Of a stretch of DNA of 64,000 bases, positions 44,914 through 53,745 are shown piece after piece (the stretch's first letter is position 1; every line of letters begins with the position of its first letter). Under the pieces are notes generated by a model, which did no database searches, had not been told where the DNA came from, and saw nothing but the letters and a program-made list of their open reading frames with translations. Origin of the DNA: Flavobacteriaceae bacterium (GTDB lineage Bacteria > Bacteroidota > Bacteroidia > Flavobacteriales > Flavobacteriaceae). Position numbers and translations under genes: made by a program. The stretch covers positions 496,001-560,000 of the forward strand of contig JAGYKX010000005.1 in assembly GCA_018401115.1 (NCBI GenBank). Reading direction: 5' to 3'.

Positions 44914-46014
44914 ATGAAGTATGCCATTCTCGACATAGAAACAACTGGTGGAAAATACAATGAGGAGGGAATTACTGAGATTGCCATTTATCAATTTGAT
45001 GGGAATGAAATTACAGACCAATTTATTAGCCTTGTAAATCCAGAAAAAAGCATTCAGGCCTTTGTTGTAAAACTGACTGGTATTTCTAATAAAATGGTCA
45101 TAGGTGCACCTAAATTTCATGAAATAGCTAAAAGAATCATTGAAATTACGGAAGATTGTATTCTCATTGCGCACAATGCACAGTTCGACTATAGAATTCT
45201 AAAAACTGAATACAATCGATTGGGTTACGATTATCAAAGAAAAACACTTTGTACGGTAGATTTATCCAAAAAACTCATTCCAAATATGGAATCTTACAGC
45301 TTAGGTAAATTAGTAAGGGCTTTAGGAATTCCTGTATCTGATAGGCATAGAGCCAATGGAGACGCTTTAGCTACACTTAAATTGTTTAAACTGCTTTTAT
45401 CTAAAGAAGAGGACAACCAAAGTATTTCAGAACTTACCCGATCTGAAAACACAGGCATATTGACCAATAAACAAATAGATTTATTGGATCAAATACCTGA
45501 TGAAACTGGTTTAGTCAGTTTTCTTGACAAGGAGGATCAAGTCATATATGTCTTGGCCAGTGATCAATTAAAAAAAGACATTACCCAGCTATTTACCAAA
45601 CAATCTAGTATAGCTAAGAGTGTAAACAAAAAAATGAGGCAAGTAAAAATTACCCTAACAGGAAGTCTTTTAATGGCTCAAATGAAATATCAATTGGCAT
45701 TGACAAAGTTTAGACCCAAATACAATAGAATGCCTACAAAGAAATCTGTACAAACAGCTGTGGAGATGAACTATCCTTTTCAAGATGGTTTAATGATTGA
45801 CCGAGGCAGAAACGAAGGGGAAAAGAGTGTTTATAGGATAAAAAGCAACAAATTGTACTCCATGGGATATGTTGAATTGAATTACCAACTTAACAATGTA
45901 GCCATTTTAGATCAATTACTCAATACGGTAATAGAAAACAATCCATTGAAAAAAATACTTCTCAGCAGCCATTTAAAAAAACCACTGAAATTACATTCCT
46001 TAGAAGTCAAATAA
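44914..46014 (+). CDS. DnaQ-like 3'-5' exonuclease fused to a degenerate GIY-YIG domain
   Basis: A 366-residue protein. Residues 1-165 are a DEDDh exonuclease like the DNA polymerase III epsilon subunit: Asp7/Glu9 in LDIETTGG, Asp92 in HNAQFDYRIL, and His145/Asp150 in DRHRANGDA. Residues about 196-271 align with the GIY-YIG nuclease of UvrC/Cho, but GIY is GLV, YVG is YVL, the catalytic Arg is missing from LKKDITQ, and the late Glu is not evident (GSLLMAQMKY). The exonuclease should be active and the second domain not. The fusion is common in Bacteroidota. The start at 44914 is preferred over 44893. Confidence 0.88.
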   Translation: MKYAILDIETTGGKYNEEGITEIAIYQFDGNEITDQFISLVNPEKSIQAFVVKLTGISNKMVIGAPKFHEIAKRIIEITEDCILIAHNAQFDYRILKTEYNRLGYDYQRKTLCTVDLSKKLIPNMESYSLGKLVRALGIPVSDRHRANGDALATLKLFKLLLSKEEDNQSISELTRSENTGILTNKQIDLLDQIPDETGLVSFLDKEDQVIYVLASDQLKKDITQLFTKQSSIAKSVNKKMRQVKITLTGSLLMAQMKYQLALTKFRPKYNRMPTKKSVQTAVEMNYPFQDGLMIDRGRNEGEKSVYRIKSNKLYSMGYVELNYQLNNVAILDQLLNTVIENNPLKKILLSSHLKKPLKLHSLEVK

Positions 46015-46096
46015 TTAAATTATCTTAATAAAGCAATAAGTCAATCTATTACTGCACATATATATACTATTATCTTTTAATAAAAACAAACTGATT

Positions 46097-46918
46097 TTGA
46101 AATCGAATACTTTAAAAAAAATCAAAATAAAAGTTCACGAAATCATTTACGAAGCAGACACCCCTATGGGGAAAGCTTTTGATGTGCTGTTGGCAGCTTT
46201 AATTCTTTTTAGTGTACTTATTGTTATGCTGGAAAGCGTGGCGAGTATAGATTTACAATACCACAAACTACTCTTGGGGTTTGAGTGGGGAATTACCCTC
46301 TTTTTTACTTTGGAATACTTTGCAAGGGTTTTTTCCATTGAGAAGCCTAAAAAATACATATTTAGTTTCTATGGCATCATTGACCTTTTGGCTACAATAC
46401 CGCTGTATCTATCCTATATTTTGGCAGGATCACAAGTCCTATTAGCTTTAAGAGCATTTAGGTTATTAAGAATATTTAGAATTCTAAAGCTAGTGAGTTT
46501 TTTAGGAGAAGCTTCTGTATTAAAGCAAGCGCTTAAAGACTCTAGGAATAAGATTTTAGTGTTTATTTACGCGGTGCTCATACTTTGTGTGATTATGGGT
46601 ACTTTCATGTATTTGATCGAAGGCAGTAAAAGTGGCTTCACTAGTATACCCAGAAGTATTTATTGGACCATAGTAACCTTAACAACGGTTGGCTATGGAG
46701 ACATAGCGCCACAAACAACGCTAGGACAATTTGTAGCTTCCATGATTATGATTCTCGGTTATGGAATTATAGCAGTGCCTACGGGTATAGTTACGGTAGC
46801 ATTTAATAAGAATAAAAATGCTGCTGTAATAACAAACACGCAATCATGTCAGCAATGTGCTACAGAGGATCATAAAGATGGTGCGGTATTCTGCTTTAAC
46901 TGTGGCGCAAAATTATGA
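46097..46918 (+). CDS. Voltage-gated potassium channel with a C-terminal zinc ribbon
   Basis: A 273-residue six-helix ion channel, starting at a TTG (46097) because no upstream ATG is in frame; Met24 is an alternative. S4 is the arginine-rich RAFRLLRIFRILKL (about 119-132), and the pore has the K+ filter TTVGYGD (about 197-203), followed by S6. After the last helix comes a short tail ending in CQQC...CFNC, a probable zinc ribbon of about 20 residues. Relatives are KvAP/Kch-like. The gene after it, miaA, overlaps its stop by 4 bases (ATGA). Confidence 0.92.
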   Translation: MKSNTLKKIKIKVHEIIYEADTPMGKAFDVLLAALILFSVLIVMLESVASIDLQYHKLLLGFEWGITLFFTLEYFARVFSIEKPKKYIFSFYGIIDLLATIPLYLSYILAGSQVLLALRAFRLLRIFRILKLVSFLGEASVLKQALKDSRNKILVFIYAVLILCVIMGTFMYLIEGSKSGFTSIPRSIYWTIVTLTTVGYGDIAPQTTLGQFVASMIMILGYGIIAVPTGIVTVAFNKNKNAAVITNTQSCQQCATEDHKDGAVFCFNCGAKL

Positions 46919-47847
46919 GTGTTAAAAAGCATTTAATTTCTATTATTGGACCAACTGCCATAGGAAAAACTAATTTAGCCATAGCGCTGTCTAAAAAGTT
47001 TCATGCTCCTATTTTGTCTTCTGATTCTCGTCAATTTTATAAAGAAATGTATATTGGGACTGCAGTACCTTCAAAAGAAGAACTTTCTGCTGCACCACAC
47101 TTTTTTATACAACATAAAAGCATTAAAGACAACTATAGTGTTGGTGATTTTGAAAGAGAAGCCATGGACTTTTTAAAAAATCATTTCTTAAAAAATGACG
47201 TAGCTATTATGGTTGGAGGCAGTGGCTTATATACAGATGCTGTTTGCAAGGGTTTAGATGAATTTCCAGAAATACCAAATCAAATAAGAGCTGATTTAAA
47301 TGAATCATTAGCTCATTTTGGACTTGAAAAACTCACTAATAGGCTTAAAGAATTGGACCCAAAATCATATGAACAAATTGCTATTGACAATCCAGTTAGA
47401 GTCATAAGAGCTCTTGAAGTTTGCCTTGCATCCGGAAAACCCTATAGTAGCTTTTTAAACCAACCAAAAAAGAAGAGACCATTTTTAGTCCATACCATAA
47501 ACATTTCTGCACCAAGAGATACTTTATATGAAAGAATAAATCTAAGGGTAGACCTAATGATTAAAAACGGACTTGAAGAGGAAGTAAGGGGCTTATTTGA
47601 TCAAAAAAAATTGAATGCACTTAACACAGTTGGCTACAAAGAGTTCTTTAATTACATAGAAGGCAAAATAACAAGAGAAACAGCTATTGAAGAAATTAAG
47701 AAAAACAGTAGACGTTTTGCAAAAAGACAATTGACTTGGAACCGAAAGAATACAGAAGCTCTTGTAGTAAACTATAAAAATGCATTGGAAGAAAGTATGA
47801 CTTATCTAAAAAAAGTCATACCTACTCCACAGAATATAAATAGTTAA
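46915..47847 (+). CDS. miaA: tRNA dimethylallyltransferase (MiaA)
   Basis: A 310-residue enzyme that adds a dimethylallyl group to A37 of tRNAs reading UNN codons. It shows the P-loop GPTAIGKTNL (about 12-21), SSDSRQFYKEMYIGTA, VGGSGLYTDAVCKG, IDNPVRVIRALEV and LNTVGYKEFF with the closing RRFAKRQLTWNRK. All are canonical and the length is normal. It is translationally coupled to the K+ channel gene by an ATGA overlap and converges with the response regulator, with only 6 bases between the stops and no clear terminator. Confidence 0.97.
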   Translation: MSVKKHLISIIGPTAIGKTNLAIALSKKFHAPILSSDSRQFYKEMYIGTAVPSKEELSAAPHFFIQHKSIKDNYSVGDFEREAMDFLKNHFLKNDVAIMVGGSGLYTDAVCKGLDEFPEIPNQIRADLNESLAHFGLEKLTNRLKELDPKSYEQIAIDNPVRVIRALEVCLASGKPYSSFLNQPKKKRPFLVHTINISAPRDTLYERINLRVDLMIKNGLEEEVRGLFDQKKLNALNTVGYKEFFNYIEGKITRETAIEEIKKNSRRFAKRQLTWNRKNTEALVVNYKNALEESMTYLKKVIPTPQNINS

Positions 47848-47853
47848 ATTGGT

Positions 47854-48564
47854 TTAGACCTCTTTTTTTATGACCAATCTAAAACCTTCTCCATGTATGT
47901 TTATAATTTCTACGTTAGGATCTTGTTTTAAATACTTACGTAACTTAGCAATATAAACATCCATACTTCTAGAGGTAAAATAATTGTCGTCTCTCCATAT
48001 TTTAGTTAAAGCCAATTCTCTGGGCATTAAATCATTTTCATGAAGCGCTAACATGCGAAGAAGCTCATTTTCTTTAGGAGAAAGTTTTACTGGATCCTCT
48101 GTATTAAATTGTAAAAATCTTAACTTAGAATTTAAATTAAAATTCCCAATGGTAAATTCAAATTGTTTACTATCTGCAGAAGTAGCAACAGATTTTCTCT
48201 GAAGAATTGCTTTTAATTTTAAAAGGAGTACTTCTGAGTCAAAAGGCTTGTTCAAATAATCATCTGCTCCAGCTTTATATCCAGCTAGAACGTCTTCTTT
48301 CATTGTTTTAGCTGTCAAGAATACGATTGGTATTTGTTCATTTTTTTCTCTAATTTCTCTCGCTAATGTGAATCCATCCTTGTAAGGCATCATGACGTCT
48401 AAAATACACACATCAAAATCTTCTTTTTTAAATTTTTCAAAACCTTCCATACCATTTTTAGCTAGAACAACGTCAAAATCATTCATTACTAAATAATCTT
48501 TGAGAATACTTCCAAAGTTTGGATCATCCTCTACCAATAAAATTTTTTTATTTGCTATTTCCAT
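47854..48564 (-). CDS. OmpR/PhoB family response regulator, RprY-like
   Basis: A 236-residue two-component regulator. The receiver domain has the acidic pair EDD (12-14), phospho-acceptor Asp in VCILDVMMPYKDG (about 56), Thr in VFLTAK and Lys in DYLNKPFD. The winged-helix output domain (about 140-232) shows LSPKENELLRMLA and SRSMDVYIAKLRKYL. It lies 11 bases after its cognate histidine kinase gene, and the pair resembles RprX/RprY of Bacteroides. Its target genes are unknown. Confidence 0.94.
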   Translation of the reverse strand: MEIANKKILLVEDDPNFGSILKDYLVMNDFDVVLAKNGMEGFEKFKKEDFDVCILDVMMPYKDGFTLAREIREKNEQIPIVFLTAKTMKEDVLAGYKAGADDYLNKPFDSEVLLLKLKAILQRKSVATSADSKQFEFTIGNFNLNSKLRFLQFNTEDPVKLSPKENELLRMLALHENDLMPRELALTKIWRDDNYFTSRSMDVYIAKLRKYLKQDPNVEIINIHGEGFRLVIKKEV

Positions 48565-48575
48565 AAGTCATAATT

Positions 48576-50162
48576 TTATTTATTATTAATTGGTAGTTCA
48601 ACAAAAAATGAACTGCCCTTCCCTTTTTCACTTTTCGCGTAGACCTTGCCGCCGTGGTTTTCTACGATTTTTTTAACATACGCCAAGCCTAAACCATGTC
48701 CTTTAACATTGTGAATATTTCCCGTATGTTCTCTATAAAATTTCTCAAATACTTGCTTTAAAACTGCAGGACTCATCCCTGCACCTTTGTCCTTAATTTC
48801 AACTGTGACAAACGAGCCTTTAACGGACGTAAATACGTCTAATTCAGGCCTTTCTGGAGAGTATTTAATCGCATTGTCAAGTATATTAACAAAAACATTA
48901 GTTAAATGCATCTCATTGGCTATAATATGGACTGATTCTGTCTCAAAATGAGTATTTACATAACCTTTTCTGTCAGAAACAATTAAACTAATGTGTGTTA
49001 TTGCGTCCTCTAATATTTCGTGAATTAAATGAGGGGCTTTTTGAATTTCTAACTGATTTTTATCCAGCTTAGATATTCGTAATACATTTTCTACCTGCGC
49101 ATGCATACGCTTATTTTCCTCTTTGATCATAGTAGCATAACGAATTACCTTTTCATGGTCATCTATAATTTTAGGGTTTTTTATTGCTTCTACAGCTAAA
49201 TTAATTGTAGCAATAGGAGTCTTAAATTCATGGGTCATATTGTTAATGAAGTCAGACTTAATCTCAGAAATTTTCTTTTGCTTAATCAATTGGTACATTA
49301 CTGAAATAAATGCAACAATAATCACTAATGTAAAAACAACCGAGAGTAAGGCCATACCAAAAATTGAACCTAATAAAAAAGTGTTCTTCTTAGGAAAACT
49401 TAGGTGTAAAGAAAAGTTACTATTACCTAATCCATCTTCAAAAAGAGGTGCTTTATAAGGAGAATTTGGGTCGTACTTAAACCTATTAGATTTAATCCTT
49501 GTAGGTAAATCCTGGCTATAAACACCATATTCAAATGGTATGTCTAACCCCCTGTTTCTTAACTCTTTATCTAATTGCAATGCTACTTCTTGCTTAGTAA
49601 CCCTATTATGAATAGGAATTTTACTGGCACTTTCTTTATACACGTTGTCAAATACAGCTCGATCTGTTTCAGAGAGCCCTTCATTAATAATCAGCTTTTC
49701 TATTGGAGTAATTGTGTAAGTGCTTCCGTCTAAGCCATAGTTTTCTTTAAATCTAATTCTTGACCTTTGACTAGTATAACCTTTTAATACAGTGCTATCC
49801 ATACCTGTTACATTGTCAAAAAAACTTGAGGCAATATTGTAATCTTCTTCTAAAATACCATGGGAATAAACCATGGTTTCATTAGTGTTTAAGTTCCTAT
49901 CAAAAAAGAAAAAGTTTTTTAAATGCGAACTCTTAGGCGTACCTAAACTGTCCTTTAACTTTAGAAAATTGTCGTAATAAGAAGAAATTTCTCTTTTGGC
50001 AATTTTATCTGTCACTTTAACGAGAACCTCTACTACAATAGTTTTAAATTCTTCCTCCTTAAAATCTACAGATTTTTTAATCCAATACCCCTGAATAAAG
50101 ATAATGCCTAGCAAGGCAATACTCATAAACACCATTAAGGGAATTAGAATACGTTTTTTCAT
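48576..50162 (-). CDS. Membrane sensor histidine kinase, RprX-like
   Basis: A 528-residue kinase with two membrane helices (about 5-25 and 272-296) enclosing a periplasmic sensor of about 245 residues of no named type. There is no evident HAMP domain. The H box FINNMTHEFKTPIATIN (His about 313), the N box VFVNILDNAIKYSPE, and the G boxes IKDKGAGMS and GHGLGLAYVKKIV are intact, so it should be active. It is the first gene of a two-gene unit with the RprY-like regulator. The signal sensed is unknown. Confidence 0.94.
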   Translation of the reverse strand: MKKRILIPLMVFMSIALLGIIFIQGYWIKKSVDFKEEEFKTIVVEVLVKVTDKIAKREISSYYDNFLKLKDSLGTPKSSHLKNFFFFDRNLNTNETMVYSHGILEEDYNIASSFFDNVTGMDSTVLKGYTSQRSRIRFKENYGLDGSTYTITPIEKLIINEGLSETDRAVFDNVYKESASKIPIHNRVTKQEVALQLDKELRNRGLDIPFEYGVYSQDLPTRIKSNRFKYDPNSPYKAPLFEDGLGNSNFSLHLSFPKKNTFLLGSIFGMALLSVVFTLVIIVAFISVMYQLIKQKKISEIKSDFINNMTHEFKTPIATINLAVEAIKNPKIIDDHEKVIRYATMIKEENKRMHAQVENVLRISKLDKNQLEIQKAPHLIHEILEDAITHISLIVSDRKGYVNTHFETESVHIIANEMHLTNVFVNILDNAIKYSPERPELDVFTSVKGSFVTVEIKDKGAGMSPAVLKQVFEKFYREHTGNIHNVKGHGLGLAYVKKIVENHGGKVYAKSEKGKGSSFFVELPINNK

Positions 50163-50256
50163 CTCAATTTTAATATGTTAACAAAATTAATTATTACTAT
50201 TTAATTAAGACATTTAATAAACATAATATTAACATTTAAGTTAATATTTAATAATA

Positions 50257-50859
50257 TTATAATAATATAATTAATTTATTGTGAATTTCTTTAGTTTTTA
50301 ACAGTGTTTTTGCTAAGTCTTGATTTTGAATGACAAAATCTGCTTTTTTCGCATTTTCATTGTCTGATAATTGCGCATTCATAATATCCGATACCTGTGA
50401 TATAGTCTTTGAATCTCTTTTTACGACTCTTTTAATTCTATCATCTACAGGTGCAGTAACCAAAATCAATACGTCAAAAGCAGCTTCCTTGTGATTTTCA
50501 AAAATCAAGGCTGATTCATATACTACATAGGGTAGTTTATTGTTTTTATTTGACACGCTTAATAACCACTTTTCAAAGTCTGCATTCACTGCAGGGTGAA
50601 CAAGTTCATTCAGTTCATTTCTTTTTATTGGATCACCAAATATCTGAGAAGAAATGTAAGATTTATTCAGACCTCCATCTGTTAAATAAGCCTCTTTACC
50701 TAGAAGAGACTCAATGGCATCTTTTAAAACTAAATCAGCTACCATAAGCTGTTTAGCTGTTACATCTGAATGATACACTGGTATGCCAAATGATTTAAAA
50801 AAATCACATACTGTAGTTTTACCCACCCCAATACCTCCAGTTATAGCAACTACTTTCAT
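50257..50859 (-). CDS. coaE: Dephospho-CoA kinase
   Basis: A 200-residue kinase for the last step of coenzyme A synthesis. It has the P-loop GGIGVGKTTVCDFF at about 8-21, the HSDVTAKQL acceptor region, LVHPAV, YVVYESALIFE and VLILVTAPVDDRIKRVVKRD, all in family order. It starts 1 base after the stop of the YbbR-like gene and is co-transcribed with it. panB (19.2 kb) and coaBC (56.4 kb) are other CoA-pathway genes in the window but are not linked. Confidence 0.95.
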   Translation of the reverse strand: MKVVAITGGIGVGKTTVCDFFKSFGIPVYHSDVTAKQLMVADLVLKDAIESLLGKEAYLTDGGLNKSYISSQIFGDPIKRNELNELVHPAVNADFEKWLLSVSNKNNKLPYVVYESALIFENHKEAAFDVLILVTAPVDDRIKRVVKRDSKTISQVSDIMNAQLSDNENAKKADFVIQNQDLAKTLLKTKEIHNKLIILL

Positions 50860-50860
50860 G

Positions 50861-51826
50861 CTAATTATTATTCGTTAATATATATTCAACGCCTATTGAT
50901 TCCGCTAAATATGCCTTAAAAATACCCTTATTCTTTATTTTTATTCTAGGCATTAAAACATTTGTGACCTGATTTTTTTCAAAAGGATATTCAACATACA
51001 ACTCCACATCCGTGTCACTAATATTTCTAAGCAACTCTATGGGAGCAGCAACAATCACAGACAATTGACTGGGGAAAAATTTAATCCTATATTTAGCAGG
51101 AAGTCCAATAGCCTTTACATTTAATTCAAAAGAAAGTTCTGAAAAAGAGGCTGTCTCTATAGAAACTTTTACTCGGCTAGGAATAAAGTTTAATTGCCCA
51201 CTTTCTGAAATATCTCTCAAAGGTATTAGGGTATCTAAAGACCTATTTAACTGACTAATCATTAATTTTTCTGTCGCGACAAAATCCAGGGCAGAAATAT
51301 CACTCAAAGCTCCAAGCACTGTGATACTATCTGTTTCTAGTGAAACTGTTTTTAAATAATAATTAGGAGCAGTCTTAATATCACTTTCCAAACGAATGGC
51401 TATTTTTCTTTTAGCTAATTTTACAAAATCAACCATTATAGGCGTACCCGATTCAAAACCGATCAATTCAATCCCTTCCTCAATTTGTGATTTAAATTGA
51501 GCCAACTGTATGGACTCATTTAAAACATATGTTCCCTTGCTAGACAAAACAGCATTATTGATGTCTAACACCAAAAGCGGCTTAAACAGTGTTAATGACA
51601 AAAGCCTAAAACCACTTGAGCGCACTAATAAGTTTACTTTTGTAGGCAATTCATTAGACAATTGATAGTTGTTATTGGAATTTTCAAAATTTAAATTAAA
51701 TGGAACAGCTCTGAGATAAGTTTCGTTTAAATTTTTTAAAAACCATACAAAAGAGGCTGCAAGTAAAAACAGGACAAATCGCCTGACTTGATTTTTTTTA
51801 AAAAAAATAATATTAAATTTATTCAT
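50861..51826 (-). CDS. YbbR-like domain protein
   Basis: A 321-residue protein from the Met at 51826; the longer frame adds 13 residues. There is one N-terminal transmembrane helix (about 16-31, after a basic segment), then repeated beta-rich domains of about 80 residues with the YbbR look (for example LPTKVNLLVRSSGF and LPAKYRIKFFPSQLSVIV). YbbR/CdaR in Firmicutes regulates the diadenylate cyclase CdaA, but no cdaA is adjacent here; in Bacteroidota this protein is usually next to coaE. It overlaps the end of the glycosyltransferase gene by 8 bases. Confidence 0.8.
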   Translation of the reverse strand: MNKFNIIFFKKNQVRRFVLFLLAASFVWFLKNLNETYLRAVPFNLNFENSNNNYQLSNELPTKVNLLVRSSGFRLLSLTLFKPLLVLDINNAVLSSKGTYVLNESIQLAQFKSQIEEGIELIGFESGTPIMVDFVKLAKRKIAIRLESDIKTAPNYYLKTVSLETDSITVLGALSDISALDFVATEKLMISQLNRSLDTLIPLRDISESGQLNFIPSRVKVSIETASFSELSFELNVKAIGLPAKYRIKFFPSQLSVIVAAPIELLRNISDTDVELYVEYPFEKNQVTNVLMPRIKIKNKGIFKAYLAESIGVEYILTNNN

Positions 51827-52829
51827 CCCCTCTTTTAAAGTACAAGTTAGGAAAGATTTCTTCAAAAGGTTTATTTGAAAGTTTAAGACGAATTTTAGTT
51901 TTTAAAAAACCCCATCCGTATCCAAACATTTGAATAAAGAGCGCTGGAATTACACTAAGTGCTACCAGAAAACTTCCTTCCTTAATAAAGGCAGCAATAA
52001 ATAACAACCCAATATACAATCCCACTAATACTAATGGCCATTTAAAGCCTAGTATACCTAAAATTACCCCCGCGATCATGAATAAAATAAATAAGGTTGG
52101 CAGCCAAAATGTAGGTTTAGAATACTTTGGATATTGCTTCATTAAAATAGGGCGAACACTGCCAAATGCATGAACTTGCTTAAAAAACAAACGCCAACTA
52201 ATTCTTCGCTTATGAAATACAAATGCGGCTTCAATAAAAGATGAAACATACCCTAATTCCCATAATCTTATAGTTAAATCAGGATCTTCTCCAGGATGAA
52301 TTCTTCCAAAACCTCCACTACTCAAAAAAGCTTCTTTAGAAATACCCATATTAAAACTTCTAGGCTCAAATTTTTGGATGGATTTAGCACTCCCCCTTAT
52401 GCCTGCAGTTGTTAAGAAAGAAGTCATGGTAAAATTAATTGCTTTTTGCAGTGAAGAAAAAGTATGATCTGCAGCATCAGGGCCACCAAAAAAATCTACT
52501 TTATGAATGGACAAAAAAGACTTTACCGCGCTTAAGTACCCTACAGGCAAAACACAATCGGAATCTAGAATGATATAATAATCTCCTTTAGCCCTTCTCA
52601 TTCCAAAATTTCTTGACGCGCCAGGACCTGAATTAGGTTTAAAAAAATATGAAATATGCAATCTATTTTTAAATGAGGCTACAACCTCTTCACTGGTTAT
52701 AGTTGAGCCGTCTTCTATGACTAAAACCTCAAAACCTTTCGTGTCCTGATCACATAAGCTTTCTAAAAGCTCTTTAATTTCTTCAGGGCGGTTGTAAACA
52801 GGAATAACAAAACTAAATGTTTTATTCAT
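51819..52829 (-). CDS. Glycosyltransferase family 2 with C-terminal membrane segments
   Basis: A 336-residue protein, using the Met at 52829. The GT-A domain begins FSFVIPVYNRPEEIKELLESL and has EDGST, ILDSDCVLP (the metal-binding DSD) and FGRIHPGEDPDLTIRLWE. Two or three hydrophobic helices (about 225-295) follow, so it is anchored in the inner membrane. It would transfer a sugar from a nucleotide donor to an envelope acceptor; the identity is unknown. It lies directly downstream of the fabI terminator. Confidence 0.9.
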   Translation of the reverse strand: MNKTFSFVIPVYNRPEEIKELLESLCDQDTKGFEVLVIEDGSTITSEEVVASFKNRLHISYFFKPNSGPGASRNFGMRRAKGDYYIILDSDCVLPVGYLSAVKSFLSIHKVDFFGGPDAADHTFSSLQKAINFTMTSFLTTAGIRGSAKSIQKFEPRSFNMGISKEAFLSSGGFGRIHPGEDPDLTIRLWELGYVSSFIEAAFVFHKRRISWRLFFKQVHAFGSVRPILMKQYPKYSKPTFWLPTLFILFMIAGVILGILGFKWPLVLVGLYIGLLFIAAFIKEGSFLVALSVIPALFIQMFGYGWGFLKTKIRLKLSNKPFEEIFPNLYFKRGDE

Positions 52830-52844
52830 AGTCATTACTTTAAA

Positions 52845-52876
52845 CAAAGAAGCCATCTAAATAGATGGCTTCTTTG
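52845..52876 (-). terminator. Terminator after fabI
   Basis: A perfect 14-bp stem AAAGAAGCCATCTA / TAGATGGCTTCTTT (52846-52859 and 52862-52875). It lies 15 bases past the fabI stop, just before the glycosyltransferase start. Minus-strand transcription ends in a short T run from the stem itself. Confidence 0.8.
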
Positions 52877-52890
52877 CAAAATGCTAGTGT

Positions 52891-53703
52891 TTATTTTGAA
52901 AAGTACTCTATTACTTCTTGACTCACTCCTGTATTAGAAAAACCACCATCATGAAACAGGTTCTGCATGGTCACTTTTCTGGTTAGGTCTGAAAACAAAC
53001 TCACTGTATAATCTGCGCAGTCTGCTGCTGTTGCATTTCCTAAAGGAGACATTTTTTCTGCATAAGAAATAAAACCATCAAAGCCTTTAACCCCTTGACC
53101 TGCCGTAGTTGGTGTTGGAGATTGAGAAATTGTATTTACGCGTACTTTCTTTTCTTTACCAAAAAAGTACCCAAAACTTCTACCTACAGATTCTAAATAA
53201 GCCTTATTGTCTGCCATATCATTGTAATCTGGAAAAGTACGCTGCGCAGCCATATAAGTTAAGGCAACTATACTACCCCATTTATTCATTGCATCTGCAT
53301 GATAAAGTGATTTCATTACTTTGTGAAATGACAAGGCAGAAACATCCCATCCTTTGGTAGTAAAGTCATAATTCTCATCGGTATAAGCCTTTCCTTTTCT
53401 CACATTTACAGACATACCTATAGAATGTAATACAAAATCTAGTTTACCTCCTAATATTTCAGTAGCCTGAGCAACTAAATTGGCTAAATCATCCTCATTT
53501 GTAGCATCTGCAGGAATAACTTGTGCACCAGTTTTTTCTGCAAGATCTTTTATTTGCCCCATCCTCATAGCAATTGGTGCGTTTGTTAAAACAAAAGAAC
53601 CTCCTTCTTCATGAACTCTCTCTGCTGTTTTCCAAGCAATTGAATTTGGATCTAATGCACCAAAAATAATTCCTCTTTTTCCTTTAAGTAAATTGTAAGC
53701 CAT
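52891..53703 (-). CDS. fabI: Enoyl-[acyl-carrier-protein] reductase (NADH), FabI
   Basis: A 270-residue SDR-type enzyme for the last reduction step of fatty-acid elongation. It begins MAYNLLKGKRGIIFGALDPNSIAWK, with the Rossmann motif altered to GALDPNSIAW as in FabI. It shows LDFVLHSIGMS, the catalytic Tyr and Lys in YNDMADNKAYLES (YxxxxxxK) and RVNTISQSPTPT. Triclosan-type inhibitors target this family. It is a single-gene unit with a strong terminator; the upstream recN gene is 42 bases away. Confidence 0.96.
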   Translation of the reverse strand: MAYNLLKGKRGIIFGALDPNSIAWKTAERVHEEGGSFVLTNAPIAMRMGQIKDLAEKTGAQVIPADATNEDDLANLVAQATEILGGKLDFVLHSIGMSVNVRKGKAYTDENYDFTTKGWDVSALSFHKVMKSLYHADAMNKWGSIVALTYMAAQRTFPDYNDMADNKAYLESVGRSFGYFFGKEKKVRVNTISQSPTPTTAGQGVKGFDGFISYAEKMSPLGNATAADCADYTVSLFSDLTRKVTMQNLFHDGGFSNTGVSQEVIEYFSK

Positions 53704-53745
53704 ATGTATATATTTGGTTAATGAGCGTAAAGATATTAAAAATAG

